64,000 nt of DNA from positions 1,364,001 to 1,428,000 of the forward strand of contig OZ287701.1 of assembly GCA_965649825.1 (NCBI GenBank), read 5' to 3'. The DNA is from Penicillus capitatus (Eukaryota; Chlorophyta). Positions 52,473 to 64,000 of the stretch are shown piece after piece; within the stretch, counting starts at the first letter, position 1; each line of letters begins with the position of its first letter. Under the pieces are notes generated by a model that ran no database searches, had not been told where the DNA came from, and worked only from the letters and a program-made list of their open reading frames with translations. A program made the position numbers and the translations under genes.

Positions 52473-55400
52473 ATGTCACGACGGGCTGCAGATCTCTTCA
52501 AGTGCTTCGTCGTCGCACTCTGTCTTGTCGGCGCTCTGACGCTGGTGGGAGAAGCTTCACAAGGTGAACATAAAAACCTCGCTCTGCTTGACGCAACGAC
52601 GCTAAACACGCCAGAGCCCAGACGCGAAAGCGACATGTTCGATTCCTTGGCGCGTTTACACGAAAACGAGGGAGCTTCTTTTACGTGTTCGGTTTCCAGA
52701 TGACGCTTGCAGTTTGCTGCAAGCGAAGGACAACGCAGCCGGTGGCATGGGGACGACGTGGCACGTCGACGATGCGTTCCTCGACAAACATGGTTTGCAA
52801 GACGCTATCAACTGTACTGGCGATGGAGATATCATTTTGATAAGCGCTTCTAGCACCGTGCAATCGCCGAAGCCACTCAACATTACAAAACGACTTACGA
52901 TTCGACATGGCCAGTCAGACGAGGCAAGGACGGAGACAGAGGATGACACGAGAACGACGTTGACATGTCCTTCGAACGACAGGCTTTTGCTCATCGAGTG
53001 CGTATTCCACGCAAGGCATTACACAGCCAGCGGACTTGGCGTGTCTAGGAACGCGAACGTCGTCTTGGAAGATATTGTCATCCGAGACTGCTCGTTCTCT
53101 GAGGACGATTCGGTCGACAGCATCATCGACGTCAAGTGCGATGCATCCGCAGACGAAGCCTTTGTCTTCGAGATGTCGAACGTCGACTTCGTCAACAACA
53201 GCAATCCCGGTGGTTCTGTTGGATTCTCTGTCCAGAACCGGGCTTGCGTCTCAGTATCGATGGACAGCGTCGTATTCAGCGGAAACACGTTTCTCCACGG
53301 CTCGTTGTTTGGCCAGAAGAACGAGCTCAGAGACATAGGCCTATTTGAGAACGCTCAGATCTGGTCAGGATCTGCGAATGGTGGTCAGGAGCCGGCCAAC
53401 CAAGAAACCGTGAAACATCCAGAGGGTCGGAAGTGAGTTGAAAAGGTCGCCACTGGCGCTTCTAACGATCTGCTTCGTTTTTCAGGTACATGCAGAATTC
53501 ACCTCGTTTTGCAGAGAATCCACTTCTCTACTCTCTTTTTCGTTTCCCCAAGTCATCGACGACGACATTGGTGAATGTCATGGCCGAGAAGAATAAAGGA
53601 GAACTGATATCCGTCGAAGAGGCAAGACTGACGATAAAGGGCAGATCGAGTTTTCGTCGCAACGTTCTCGACGCAGCAGAAGGCGCGACGATCATTGCCT
53701 ACGAAAGCGCGGTCCACCTCAGTGGCGTTTCGTTCCAATCCAACGAGTACAGAACGGGCTCAGCTTTTTCCTTACACCAAGGATCCAATGGGACACTGGA
53801 CGGTGTGCGCTTCCTCGATAACACGATCGATTCGGGGTCTTGTGTTTCTGTCACTAATGTCGCAGAATTGCAGATACACCGCATCCGCCTTTGAGGAAAA
53901 CAAGGTCACAGACGGTCCTGTCATTTTCGTCAATGGAAAATGCGATGAGCGAGATCCGCTTCTGAATATTTCCAATACCCGTTTTTCGAAAAACAAGGGG
54001 GGAGACTTTTCTTTGACCGCGCTGCGCGTTGGTATCCAACTTCTGATTGCAGGATTCGACGGCGGACGCGTGTTATTGCATTCGACCACGTTTTCATTGA
54101 ATGGAATTGGCTGGGATGCAGACCGCATCTCTTTGAGTTCGATTCGTACTTTTTCCGGCAGCGGGAGTTTTCTCATGACGTCAAGTGAACACGTGGATTT
54201 CGCGATGACGGACTGCACTTTTTTTGCTAACCGTGTTATGCAGAGTCTGTCTGAGATGTACTTCGACCAATGCAATGGCGACTTCCTTATCTCAAAATCG
54301 AGATTCTCGTCGAATATCGGCGTCGGCAAAGGACGCGTGATTTACTTTCATGACTCCGCGGGAGAACGCAGCAATCTGAGCATCGCCGATTCCGTTTTTC
54401 AAAACAATTGCGGCGATTTGAACAATATTCACATTGACGGGGCAAAGAGCGTCCGTGTGGAGCGCAGCAATTTCACTGAAAACTGTGCTCATCTTGAAGG
54501 CTTTGCTCTGTTTGTCGATAATGCGGATTCCTTTGAAGCGCATGATTGCCAGATATTGGACAACATTATACTGTTTGATAGGCTCTATGGTCCAATGCTA
54601 CTTCTTTCTGCCAGAAGTGGCGCGTTTGTGCTTCACTCAGTCCGCACCGTTGTTCTTAAGGGATCTGTCTTCTACAACAACACTGGATTCGTCGGCAGTG
54701 CAGTGCGATATGAGCCACGAAGCGACAAGACCAAGATGCTGGTCGAATTCTGCACGTTCCAGAAGAACATTGGGGTCAACGGAGTATTCTATCTCCTTCG
54801 TGGCAGAGAAGTGAAGGTCCAGAATTCCTCGTTCATTGAGAACATTTCGTTTGAAAAGACCGGAACCGTGCACTTGGAGGACACCTATGTCATGCGCGTG
54901 CAATCTTGCACGTTCCAGAAGAACGAAGCGGAGACGGGGGGCGGATTGTCAGTCGGTGGTTACCATACCGCGGAGATTTCGAGTTCCGCTTTCCATAGGA
55001 ACAAAGCCCATTCTTTCGGCGGCGCCGTATGCATAAACAATGGTAAATCCAAAAGCCATGGAGCCAAGATAAGGAATACAACTTTCACTGAGAACACGGC
55101 ATTCATTGGAGGGGCGATGAGCTCGAGCGAAACAAATAGTTTTCACCTTCACGAATGCTCCTTTGTCAGAAACAGTGCAACTCTATACGGAGGCGCTGTC
55201 GCATTACTGAAAATGCCAGGATGGACAACTTATCTTCCCTGGCACAAACTTGGTTTCTTGTCATTCGCGGAGAACAGCGCAGCCTATGGAGGTTAGAAGT
55301 CAGTTCCTGTCTGTCAACAGATGACAACAGCGTCTTGTTCTTTGCAGGGGCATTGTTCATGGACACTTCAAAAAGAACCGTTAAATCCGACGACAAGAAC

Positions 55401-58036
55401 AATGTTGTGATGCCGAAAGATGCAGTGCGTAACGATCGAGCGCAATGGCGCGATGGAAACTTGACGTTCTCAGGAAATCATGCCGAGATAGCCGGCGGTG
55501 CAGTTTTTGCTCAATACCGTGATCACATCGAGCGTTTGAAGCTGAGATGCACTCCGCCTCTGAATGCGTCGTCTGGAGGAGTCGATTCGAAGATCTCTTT
55601 CTCACGCACAGCAGCATGCGAAGAAATGAAAGGCAACACAGTGAAAGATGGCGGCTATGGACCAGACATCGCCACTCCTTCGACAGGATTCTTTGCCACG
55701 ATACTCTTCGAAAACGGCAAAAACCATTCTCTGGCTGAAGGAGACAGCGGTGACTTTGGAGACTGGAAGAGTGGAAAAGAATTGCCCTTGCTGCAGGTCA
55801 CGATGTACGACTCCTTTGGACAAGGGCTGGCCCGAACACGGTCGCATATCGCGGAAGTCGTGACATTCTTGCCAGATCAAGATCCGATTACATCATACGG
55901 TTTTCCAGTTACAGCGCTCCTACACTCAGAAGACAAGCTGTTTCGAAATGATCTGGTATGTAACTTGAGAGACGGAAAGGATATTCTCGTGATGGGATCG
56001 CCACTTGTGAAGCCTGGAAAGTATTCTGCGAAGCTGGGAGCACATGATGTTTCAGATGGAGACATCACATTCACGGTCACCGCTCGCGAGTGTGTGATCA
56101 ATGAATACCGACGAGACGACAACAAGGAGTGCATCGAGTGCGATCACAGGCACTACAACTTCAACCCTGTGGATGGAAGTTGTGCAAACTGTCCAGAGAA
56201 TGCCAACTGCACGGGGATGTATGTACTTCCTGATCCTGGGAAGTGGAACTCCTTTCCGTGCTCGCATGAGATTCATCGCTGCCTGTATGAAGACGCTTGT
56301 CTTGGAATGAACTTAGAGACTTCCCCCGAGGAAGATCTGCATGTCGACGAAGAGAAGAAAGACACGTGCGACTTCTCAGATGAAGCGATCGAGAAGTATC
56401 GAAAGGCCATGTGCGATGATGGCTACGAAGGTGTTCTCTGTGGGGCTTGCAATGAGAACTACGCCAAGATCGGACTGAGCCGGTGTCGGAAATGCCAAAA
56501 TCGTTTTCTGATAGTGCTCGGCATCGCGGCCACCATGGTTCTTCTGACGTATTCTTCCACAGAACAGATCAGCGGAAATCTGGACAACGTCAGATCGAGA
56601 TGGGTAGGCCGGATGGAACGGCTTCGAACGATGCCGACAGAAGCAGCCATCCTCGAGGTAATCGACCGAGCAGAGGCCGATCAGGAACACGTCGAAGTGG
56701 CACAGAAAGCGAAGGAGCGGTTTGTTCTTGTGCTTCAGGTAAGCACCAGTTCTCCTTCTGATTCTCATGGGTCGAGTCTTCGCTGCAGATCATGCTGAAT
56801 TTCCTGCAGTCGATCTGTGCGGCGATGTCGATACACTTCGAATGGTCAACGTACATCGTTCAGCTGTTAACGACATGGAGTAAGAGCGAACACGCCCTTG
56901 CGAGTTGCTGACGCCTTTGGCTCTGTGCAGATTGGATCAGTGGCACCGTGTCCGAAGTATCCACGTTCTCGTTCGAGTGCCTGCTTCCTGCTCGTGGGTC
57001 GACTCCTGGATCTGTCATACGAACCGCCCTCACAGTGATCGTCCCACTCTTTGTCACCGCCATCATCTGTTCTTTCTGGGCAATCAGGACTATCGGCCGA
57101 CGCATGCCGTGGAAGTTCTTCGTCAAGAGATGCATCCTGACCGCCGTCTCCGTTCTGTACGTTTCCTATCTCTCTCTGGCCGAGACGGCCATTAACGTCT
57201 TCTACTGCATTGATGTCTTCGACGAAGTCACACTTCATGGTATCAGCACTTCTCGTTCCTATTGGGTCGCGGACACGGCTGTCAGATGTTATGCTGGTAG
57301 CCACAGAGTCCTTGTCTACGTCGTTGCCGTCCCTCTTCTCGTATTCGTTCTTGCGTATCCACTTGTGTTGGCCGTCGTAATGGTGATCGCGAATAGAAGA
57401 GGAAACTTAAGAACCGACTGGATCCAGTCGACGCTCGGGGTGCTCATGAATGGCTTCAAGACCGAGTTTGCTTTTTGGGACTGCACCATTTTGCTCAGGA
57501 AGGCTTTGATTGCGACAGTCATCGTGTTCGCTTACAAATTCGGTGTTGCGCTCCAGGGAAATCTGCTGTGTTGTATTTTTGTCTGCTCGATGTATCTGCA
57601 CTTGGTTTTCCTTCCTTACCAAACAAACGCCGGACCGCTGAATTTCCTCGAAGGGCTCAGTCTCTTCGTCTGCGGGACGACGGTCATGTCGGGTGTCATT
57701 CTCACTGACCCTAACACGACATCGGAAATCGTTAATCTGTTTTTGGTGCTCTATGTGTTAGCGAGTAACCTGGTTGCCTTCTCGATCTTCGGTTTCCATC
57801 TTCTGACCAACAAGTACACTGAAATCAAGTACACTCTTCTTTGCGAGGGTGTTGACGTGGGCAGCGGCGACGTCGTTGTCGTTCTGAAGACTTATGTTCG
57901 ACACAAAACAGAGAAAGTGCGAAACTTGAGCCGAAAGATCACGGAGAAGATGTCTCCGTCCAGACGCAATATGGCGGCGGAAGCTGGAGGCTCGGAATCG
58001 ACAAGGAGCTTGCTCCCCTGTGGCAGCACCAACTAG
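52473..58036 (+). CDS. Giant beta-helix ectodomain fused to a multi-pass membrane domain (Pmp/TRP-like)
   Basis: Exons 52473-52563, 52700-53432, 53486-55291, 55348-56738, 56789-56879 and 56931-58036, about 1,740 codons. A signal peptide (FVVALCLVGALTLVGEA) is followed by more than 900 residues of parallel beta-helix repeats of the chlamydial Pmp type, recognisable by recurring FxxN and GGA(I/V/L) motifs (SVFQNNCG, STFTENTAFIGGAM, SFVRNSATLYGGAV, NHAEIAGGAVF). A Cys-rich neck follows (CIECDHRHYNF, CANCPENANCTG, YEGVLCGACNENYA, CRKCQ). The C-terminal half has about seven to nine hydrophobic spans (TVIVPLFVTAIICSFWAI; VLVYVVAVPLLVFVLAYPLV; others) and a short basic tail. This architecture occurs in many algae and protists; its ligand is unknown. 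Near 53880 the frame shifts by one base with no recognisable intron. Confidence 0.8.
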
Positions 58037-58883
58037 ATTCAATGGTGTTCTCCTCCTGAAGCGGACCTATTTCATTGACGTTAAGAGCTTGGTGCTCAAA
58101 AGTTCCTGTCTGTCTTCCCGATTCGATTGCGATGAAGGTGTCGAGTGCGACAAGTCGTCGCCGGTTGATGTTCGAGTGACGATCTTCTGCTTTAATGAGA
58201 CAGTATCCTGTGGGTTTGGAAATGCGAATGTCACATCGCGAGCGCACACGAGGTTTCCAAGTAGCCGTCACGTCTACAATAAAAGGTTTGCGAACACAAA
58301 CGTCGCGTCGTGTTCAACTGGAACGGCAGAACTGCATGCACAGTTCTGCGTGTTCAGCATGCAGCAAAGCGTCATTCAGACACGCGACATGGACGTCGTC
58401 GATCCCACTTTAGATGACATCCGTGATCGGTTATTCGACACATCTGGCCAAAAGTGGGGACAGTGTATCGCCAGAAGTGTACTTCTTTCGTCCATGCTCA
58501 CGCGAACCGGCCCTTCTAGACAAGCAGCATTGGCTGAAGCGCAAGCGAGATAGACACTCCGCGTACGACAAGGGTGATGATACACAGGCGGCATGCATTT
58601 CTTCGCTGAATGATTCAGAATGATTCCTTCTCGACTGCTGCGGCGATGTAAACCGCGAGAGGAACTCAAGTGCCATCAGTGGGTAATCTCCATTCCGCGA
58701 GTTCTCCAGTTCTGCTGGCGTTGATCGAGGCGTGTTCGCAGTTTCGCCTCGTCGAGCGATGGGCATCGTCGGGGTTCGACGGTACCAGGCAAGATCCACA
58801 CTGCCAGTACGGCGACTACTCTGTTGAGTCCCTCTAATGCACCCTATATCACACGTTTACCAGGATGTCTGTCCGTGTAGGGT
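58037..58883. other. Intergenic with one doubtful small frame
   Basis: The plus-strand frame that ends at 58553 has a protein-like last part (MDVVDPTLDDIRDRLFDTSG, then WGQCIARSVLLSSMLTRTG). It has no recognised family and its upstream part overlaps the end of the receptor gene in another frame. It could be a small gene of about 60 codons from 58362. Left unassigned. Confidence 0.35.
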
Positions 58884-61808
58884 ATGTTTGGAGTCCAGCA
58901 GAGACTCGCACGCGACCCTCGGTTGGAGAATCGGCGATGGGCACCACTGTATCACACTCGACGACGTGCCTTTTCTGGAAGAGCTCCTCCGCTGCATGAC
59001 CAGCGAGCACCGCCAGTGACTGCTGATCATGATCCCATCAACACGACGATATCTCGCCTCTCCCTCGAGACCGTCAAAGAGCTTGAAAGAGTTGCTGAGG
59101 TTGGAGCTCTTCAGCGAGATGACGTTAAACAGAGCGTACGGAACATCCTGGACCTTCTGCGTGCTGTCAGCCGTGAACAGTTCCGTCGAACGGGAGCGGG
59201 TGGTGTTGAGCCCAGAAAGAGTATGATAATGCCCACTCCTTTCCCTGAACGGGATGTTCAGCTGAACAATTCCATCATGTCCATCGCATTGGATGCGAGG
59301 AACAGTCTCCAGAATCTGGCAACAAACGCTTCTATCGCGGAGAAGCGTTCAATCCTCGAAGGCCTCCGGCTCATTAGAAACTGCGACGCTGATGTTCGTT
59401 GCGTAGGCGTCTTGCATTCGTATCGCCGACTGTTGGAGAGCGAAGTGCGTTTGAACTCCGTGCATATCACAACAATGCTTCATCGCACTGTGTCATTGTC
59501 GACGCGAATAGGACAGCACACATGGGTCCTTCAGAAGCACGATGACTTCATCGGCAGCCTGTTGAGGAAGGTGTGTTTTGGAGTCTGTCAGGAGCATCGT
59601 GATCGTGCACTTGATTCAGGCAGAAAAGCATCTGGACCAGATGAATCCGGCGAGTTATGCAATCATGCTGTGGTCTCTGGGTAAATTCGGTTCCCAACTT
59701 CAAATGATCTCCATCGACGGACGCCCGTTTGACAGCTTTCTTCAAAACTTCATGGAGCATGTCAGCACGCAGTACGGCACCATGACTGCGGAACAACTGG
59801 CCTCTGCAACCGCAGGTCTGGCGATCTGTTGTCTTCCTTCCCTCGAATCGTTTTTCAGGATTCTCCATGTTGGGAGGAGACAGACCACCGTCCACTGGCC
59901 GATTTCTCACTTCTCTGTACGACGTCCTGCAGTCCAGGATGCCAGAATTCAAGAAAAAGCATCTGATCACTGTCGCATTTGCCTTCAGTCATCTGTCCGT
60001 CCCGAAACCTCGAAGACTCGTCGAGCGTTTGTGCGAAGTCGTGGATCGCGGGATGGATGACTTCGCGCCTGCCGAAATGTTGAACTTTCTTCGATCGTTG
60101 CTCGTTCCCTACACTCCGTTGCCTCGACCCTTCTTCCAGAAGACAGTCGATCTGGTGGAATCCGGCTTGGACACACTTCACGCCGGGCAGCTCCTGAACT
60201 ACTTTCGTCTCTGTTCTGTAGTACGTCGAAAACCCTCAGGCACTTGTGTTCCGTATCTCCATGGCAATTGGAAAGCTCTTTGTTGCAGAGAAACTGAAGG
60301 AAAGACTGAGTGCAACGTTCGACAATAGACGGAAGATAGAAGAGCTGAACCCGAGTCACTTGAGTCAGTTCTTGATGACCTGCACACACTTCGATTTCAA
60401 GCCAGAAGCTGCGATTCTTGCTTCGAAACAGCGATTTATTGCGAATCCTTACGGTTTTGATGTGCCCAGTGCGACGACGATGGTGCAGGCATTGTGTTTG
60501 CTGAACGAAATCGACGATGATATCATGGAAGCAGTACGTCAAAGCAGATTGGCGTTTGTCGGACCAGCAGAGCTCAGCATGACGGAACGCAGACACGTCT
60601 GCAGATTGCTCATTGCCATGAAGATTCTCCAGAGCAAGGCGTGTCCTGAAGATCCTCCTGTGCCCATGACACGATCTCTCCCTTTTTAGGAAGCGACAGG
60701 ATTTGTGTCGAGAGAGGTGGCAGATGTGTGCTATGCTGCTCATCGGTCGGCAATAAACGCAACCAGGCCATTCGATGTCGTACCAGAGGTCCTGGTCCTT
60801 CTCGGCGAAGCTGGATTCAGATGCAGACACTCGTGGATGTTGAAGGAGGTGTCGGCGCTCGCGTTTCAGCTATATGGAGGAGATCGTGCCGTGTACACAG
60901 GTCCCGATACATCTGTCGAGCGCTGTGTTGCCGGCATCTGTGAGCGGAATGGAGAAGGATGTGAACATCGCTTTGGACGTCGTTTCGCCTGGCGTGGAAG
61001 ACACGAAGGAATCTGTTTCGACACGGTCGCGATTTCGACAGAGGATCCTGGGCGCCCTGGTTCGCACCGACGCTTCGTGGCAGTTCCCCGCGACTGTTTG
61101 CGTTCAGGGTTGGACGGTGATGACGATGAACATCGCAGATTGGAGACAGTGTGTGGATCGACGGAGCAAGTGCAAACTGCTCTTTGATCTGATCAAGGAG
61201 CAGGCGGGATATGAATCGGCATTTCTGTGGAATGATGGCAGAGTGGCCGCGAACAACAAAGGCGATGCTTCAGAAGAGAAAGGGATCTCGGAGGACCAGA
61301 GCGCAACGGCCTCAAACCACTCGACAGAGGCAAACGTGGAGGAAAGAGCGAAGCTGGACATCGAGAGTTCCGCGCCTCCGCCTGAACTCTCCGACGACAC
61401 AGAGATCACAGACGCCGCCGCCGCCGTGCACGCAGATGACCACCACCAGGATGCATCCAGACAAGGTGCATGCACGTTTCGGAGCGCAGGTTGCCACTGA
61501 ATCCGTCGCAGCATCTTCGACAGACGACGAGGGTCGCCGGGATGAAGGCTACGATATGTCCGATCTGTTCGGGGCGGACGAGGGGCCTGATCTGGAGGAT
61601 GACGTTTTCAATCAAGGTGGCATTCCCGTTCTCGTGCACTCAGGGCGATCCCATCCTGACTCTAGAGCGAGAGAGTGGCACTGTCATCACCGTTAGTGAC
61701 AGTGACGCCGAGTCTTCGGATGACGGAAAGCTCGACGAGAAGGGAGAGAAGAAGACAGACGACGGACATCCGGATCGCGGTGCGCTCACGAACAAGCGTG
61801 GAATTTAA
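58884..61808 (+). CDS. Organellar RAP-domain (FASTK-like) RNA-binding protein
   Basis: Exons begin 58884-59570, 59620-59815 and 59859 onward; further introns lie near 60220, 60659-60688 and 60870-60920. An N-terminal Arg-rich leader (LARDPRLENRRWAPLYHTRR) suggests import into mitochondrion or plastid. The body is built of repeated helical units of the type LDQMNPASYAIMLWSLGKF, KKHLITVAFAFSHLSVPKP, APAEMLNFLRSLLVPYTPLP and LNPSHLSQFLMTCTHFDFKP, as in RAP/FASTK proteins of algae and apicomplexans. The RAP domain is at about 60930-61210: VPIHLSSAVLP, DVNIALDVVSP, then WTVMTMNIADWRQCVDRRSK. These proteins act in organellar RNA processing. The C-terminal extension is acidic and Ser-rich; an intron at about 61420-61490 lets it run on to near 61808. 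The 3' end and the joins near 60220 and 61620 are uncertain. Confidence 0.75.
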
Positions 61809-63086
61809 GAACCGTCGGTCGAATTCTGCAGAAACGGCGGATATGTCTCAAGACGATCCAGATACGGAAAACGTGGATTCCGACGCCTAGAACGAGTTCG
61901 ACGATCTCTCCGAGAAGGAGGACTCTCCCAGCAGAAGAGGCAGCGAAAGCAGAGAGTAGATCCGAAGACAGCCTTCTTTTACAACTAAGCGTCCATGCTT
62001 CCATTTTGACACAGTTTTCATCTCCCTTGAAGTTCACGCAAACGACGAATTGTACTGCGCACCGTCACCGAATTACCTGACGCGAACATAGACTGAGCAT
62101 CGACAAGCAGGGAGCAAGAGACAGGAGATGGACCTGTGTTCAAGGCACAGGCTCCACCCGCTTGGGTCTTGTCTCAGGGCCGGCACTTCCAGATACCCAC
62201 TGCGACACGCTTGAGCCATATTGCTCCAGAAGTCACCACGGGATGAAGAGAATGCTGTGCCGACGAACTTTTCCGCAGAAGGAACAGAGGCACTCGGAGT
62301 GCCGATTGATCTCGATCTTCTTGCAGATTTTTGCGCAGACTCGCTCCCTACCGTGTGCCGTACTTTCCAACGATGCCGACCTTCTTCGTGCGACGGGCCT
62401 GGACCACAGACGCGCATCGACAGCGGCGATCGCAAGAGTGGTTTCGACCGACCGTCTCGAAGGACTACGACTTCAGGTGGCGGCGTATAATGAGAGGCAG
62501 TTCATTGTTGCTTTGCCAGATGCGACGGATGAGAAAGCGACGATGGTGTCGACACCGGACGTCTTGGTCTCGTTCTCAACTCACTGCAAAGAACGCGTCA
62601 GTCGAGAGATCTGAGACAGACAAGCGATAAAGCACTGGACAGCAGGATGGGCGCTTGGCCCGGCAAGGCGTCTTGAAATGTTAAACTGCCGCGACCGAGG
62701 GCGTTGACGCAGACTTGCTGCGTTCGCGCGAGATTTCTTTCTCCGAACGGACTGGAACGAACAGACCTGGCTCACGATAGCGGACTGCGCAAGGCAGCCT
62801 TGTCGATTGAACATCGGGAGTGTTTGTTTTAGAAATTCTGACATTGCAGTGAACGCAGCGACGCAGAATGCGATCTATTAGCGAGACGGGACATCTTTCG
62901 AAGAAAGAGACCTTCGGGGAGCGATGTGGCGACTTCTACGAAGCTTTCTTAGTTTCCGAGATCGTCTTTTCGAAGGACGGATGTGACGCCGAAGATGGCG
63001 ACGATTGAATAGACGTCTTCCATCGTCGTCAGTCATCCGTCTCATTCCTCTCGACGCCGCCACTCCGTTCGGCCTGAATCGACACC
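61809..63086. other. No supported gene
   Basis: Acidic frames at 61809-61970 may be more of the RAP gene's tail (SRRGSESRE ends at a stop near 61959). From 62050 to 62850 plus-strand frames contain suggestive bits (TEALGVPIDLDLLADFCADS; ATDEKATMVSTPDVLVSFST) but no consistent model. Nothing recognised from 62850 to 63086. Confidence 0.35.
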
Positions 63087-63761
63087 ATGCCGAGGATCCG
63101 CTACCACCGTCGACGTAATCTGTTTAGGAATTCTGCGCGGTGTCCTCTGCTGAGCCGTCTTCTCTCAGGCACCAAAGTATCAAAGCATCCACGTCGTCCA
63201 TTTGAAAAGGAGAGGCTGGATGCCGAGCTGAAGTTGGTTGGCGAGCATGGATTGAAAAACAAGCGAGAGCTGTGGCGTGTCCAAGTGGCCTTGTCCAAGA
63301 TCTGCAATGCTGCTCGGACACTGCTCATGTTGGAGGAGAATGATCCGAAGCGCATCTTTGATCGATGGTCGGTCAGACATTGATGAGACGCATGTATCAA
63401 TCGCTATGGTCTTCTCCAAGAGGATCAGGTCAAACTCGATTACGTGCTGGAATTGACTCCGAAGAATTTCCCGGAGAGACGTCTGCAGACGTTGGTCTCC
63501 AAACAAGGACTGGTGAAATCCATCCATCATGCACGTGTGTTGATCTTTCAGCGCCACATCCGGTAGGAATCGCGGCATCGATGATTTCTGCCGATGACGA
63601 TCTGCGGTGTTGGGAAGCAGATTGTGAATAGACCATCCCTTGTTGTTCGCGTCGACAGCGAGAAGCACATCGATTTCTCCGTGACGAGTCCGTTTGATGG
63701 AAATCGCCCTGGCCGTGTGAAGAGGAGATCTGAAAAGTCTGTCTGTCCACAACTTCGATAA
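63087..63761 (+). CDS. RPS9: Ribosomal protein uS4 (RPS9), with frame breaks
   Basis: Exon 1 (63087-63114) and exon 2 (from 63169) join in phase: [20 protein letters not shown], then [40 protein letters not shown]. This is cytosolic uS4, a small-subunit protein that binds 18S rRNA early in assembly. Downstream, conserved segments continue but in shifting frames: IFD, then TLMRRMYQ, then [40 protein letters not shown], and, after an intron whose acceptor I cannot place canonically, [29 protein letters not shown] and [10 protein letters not shown], stop at 63761. Two breaks fall within 63360-63400 and one near 63560-63610. An essential gene with three lesions is either a decayed copy or badly called sequence near a contig end. 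A true intron structure explains only part of it. Confidence 0.75.
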
Positions 63762-63839
63762 AGATGCATTCCATGTTGTTCAGATCGAAACAAGGAGGCG
63801 GCGATGGTGACGACTACGGCGATGATTAGAAGAAAGATG

Positions 63840-64000
63840 CGCACGCGGTGTCGGGGTCCTGTCTGTGGTTATCCCACAAGAGAACAATCGTTTTAAAGCA
63901 TCGATACTGCAGACACAGAATCTCTCCGTCAAAAGTGATCTGGTTCTACGCAAAACGCTGGATGTCAAGAGCGACATCCCTGAGCGATGGCATCTCGTCC
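63840..64000 (+). CDS. Partial gene at the right edge, unknown
   Basis: From about 63850 a plus-strand frame reads RGVGVLSVVIPQENNRFKAS, then SVKSDLVLRKTLDVKSDIPE and RWHLV up to the window edge. A basic start (MVTTTAMIRRKMRTR at 63804, another frame) may be its first exon. It is open to the end and reads like protein. No family recognised from this much. Confidence 0.35.

Noticed and set aside
61211-61696. Plus-strand frame rich in Arg/Thr/Pro
   Set aside because: Its first half is the out-of-frame shadow of the RAP gene; only the last third (TDDEGRRDEGYDMSDLF) is likely real, as a later exon of that gene.
63180-63752. Long minus-strand open frame of 190 codons
   Set aside because: It is the antisense shadow of the uS4 gene, whose conserved residues lie on the plus strand.
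1-64000. CRISPR arrays, bacterial operons, ribosome-binding sites
   Set aside because: No direct-repeat/spacer pattern seen. Introns and eukaryotic gene content exclude a prokaryotic reading.

Overview
This is nuclear DNA of a eukaryote, not a prokaryote. Most genes are cut by very short introns (usually 42-63 nt, GT-AG with a few GC-AG), and the proteins include ERO1, TBC1D20-like RabGAP, p47, USB1, CLASRP and ribosomal protein uS4. Several products are plastid proteins: a CURT1-type thylakoid protein, a chloroplast DGP1-like permuted GTPase, a TPR protein with a twin-arginine lumenal leader, and a SAMTL-like EF-hand carrier best known from plants and algae. The organism is therefore most likely a unicellular plastid-bearing alga. 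I cannot name the lineage from the sequence alone. One run of 100 N (17439-17538) shows this is a draft scaffold.

Layout. 1-1700: remnants, namely a decayed Ty3/gypsy-type integrase and a broken Fused-like kinase. 1.7-31 kb: a dense housekeeping block with genes on both strands and short spacers: SAMTL-like carrier (+), ERO1 (-), TBC1D20-like (+), an unknown nuclear-type protein (+), CURT1 (+), USB1 (-), p47 (+), a small unknown (+), NAA38 (-), DGP1-like GTPase (+), a decayed MTG1-like GTPase (-), an unknown spanning the gap (-), a CPBP/CAAX protease (+), CLASRP (-), OLA1 (-), HSP20 (-), a STRA6-like membrane protein (+), HIBCH (+) and a lumenal TPR protein (+).

30.3-44.7 kb: an accessory region with at least seven small secreted proteins. 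Four are Kazal proteins (30356-31288, 31819-32523, 36164-37197, 39157-40219), one is a PAN-like protein (34022-34605), one is a stand-alone Cys module (41263-41732) and one is an acidic peptide (44164-44637). They share an exon plan: a signal-peptide exon ending in phase 1, then Cys-rich modules in symmetric phase 1-1 exons, then in three of them a Pro/Ser linker and a terminal double-CC module. This looks like modular exon shuffling in an algal secretome and is the most unusual system in the window.

46.7-50.4 kb: two long single-exon enzymes, convergent: an aldonolactone-oxidase-type flavoprotein and a soluble phosphatidylserine-decarboxylase-family enzyme closer to aromatic-amino-acid decarboxylases than to lipid PSDs. 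52.4-58.0 kb: one giant gene coding a secreted parallel beta-helix ectodomain joined to a multi-pass membrane domain. 58.9-61.8 kb: an organellar RAP/FASTK-like RNA-binding protein. 63.1-63.8 kb: uS4 (RPS9) with frame breaks.

Exon boundaries were worked out by hand from splice sites, reading phase and family conservation. Where the phases close exactly, exon coordinates are listed. Where they do not close, this is stated.
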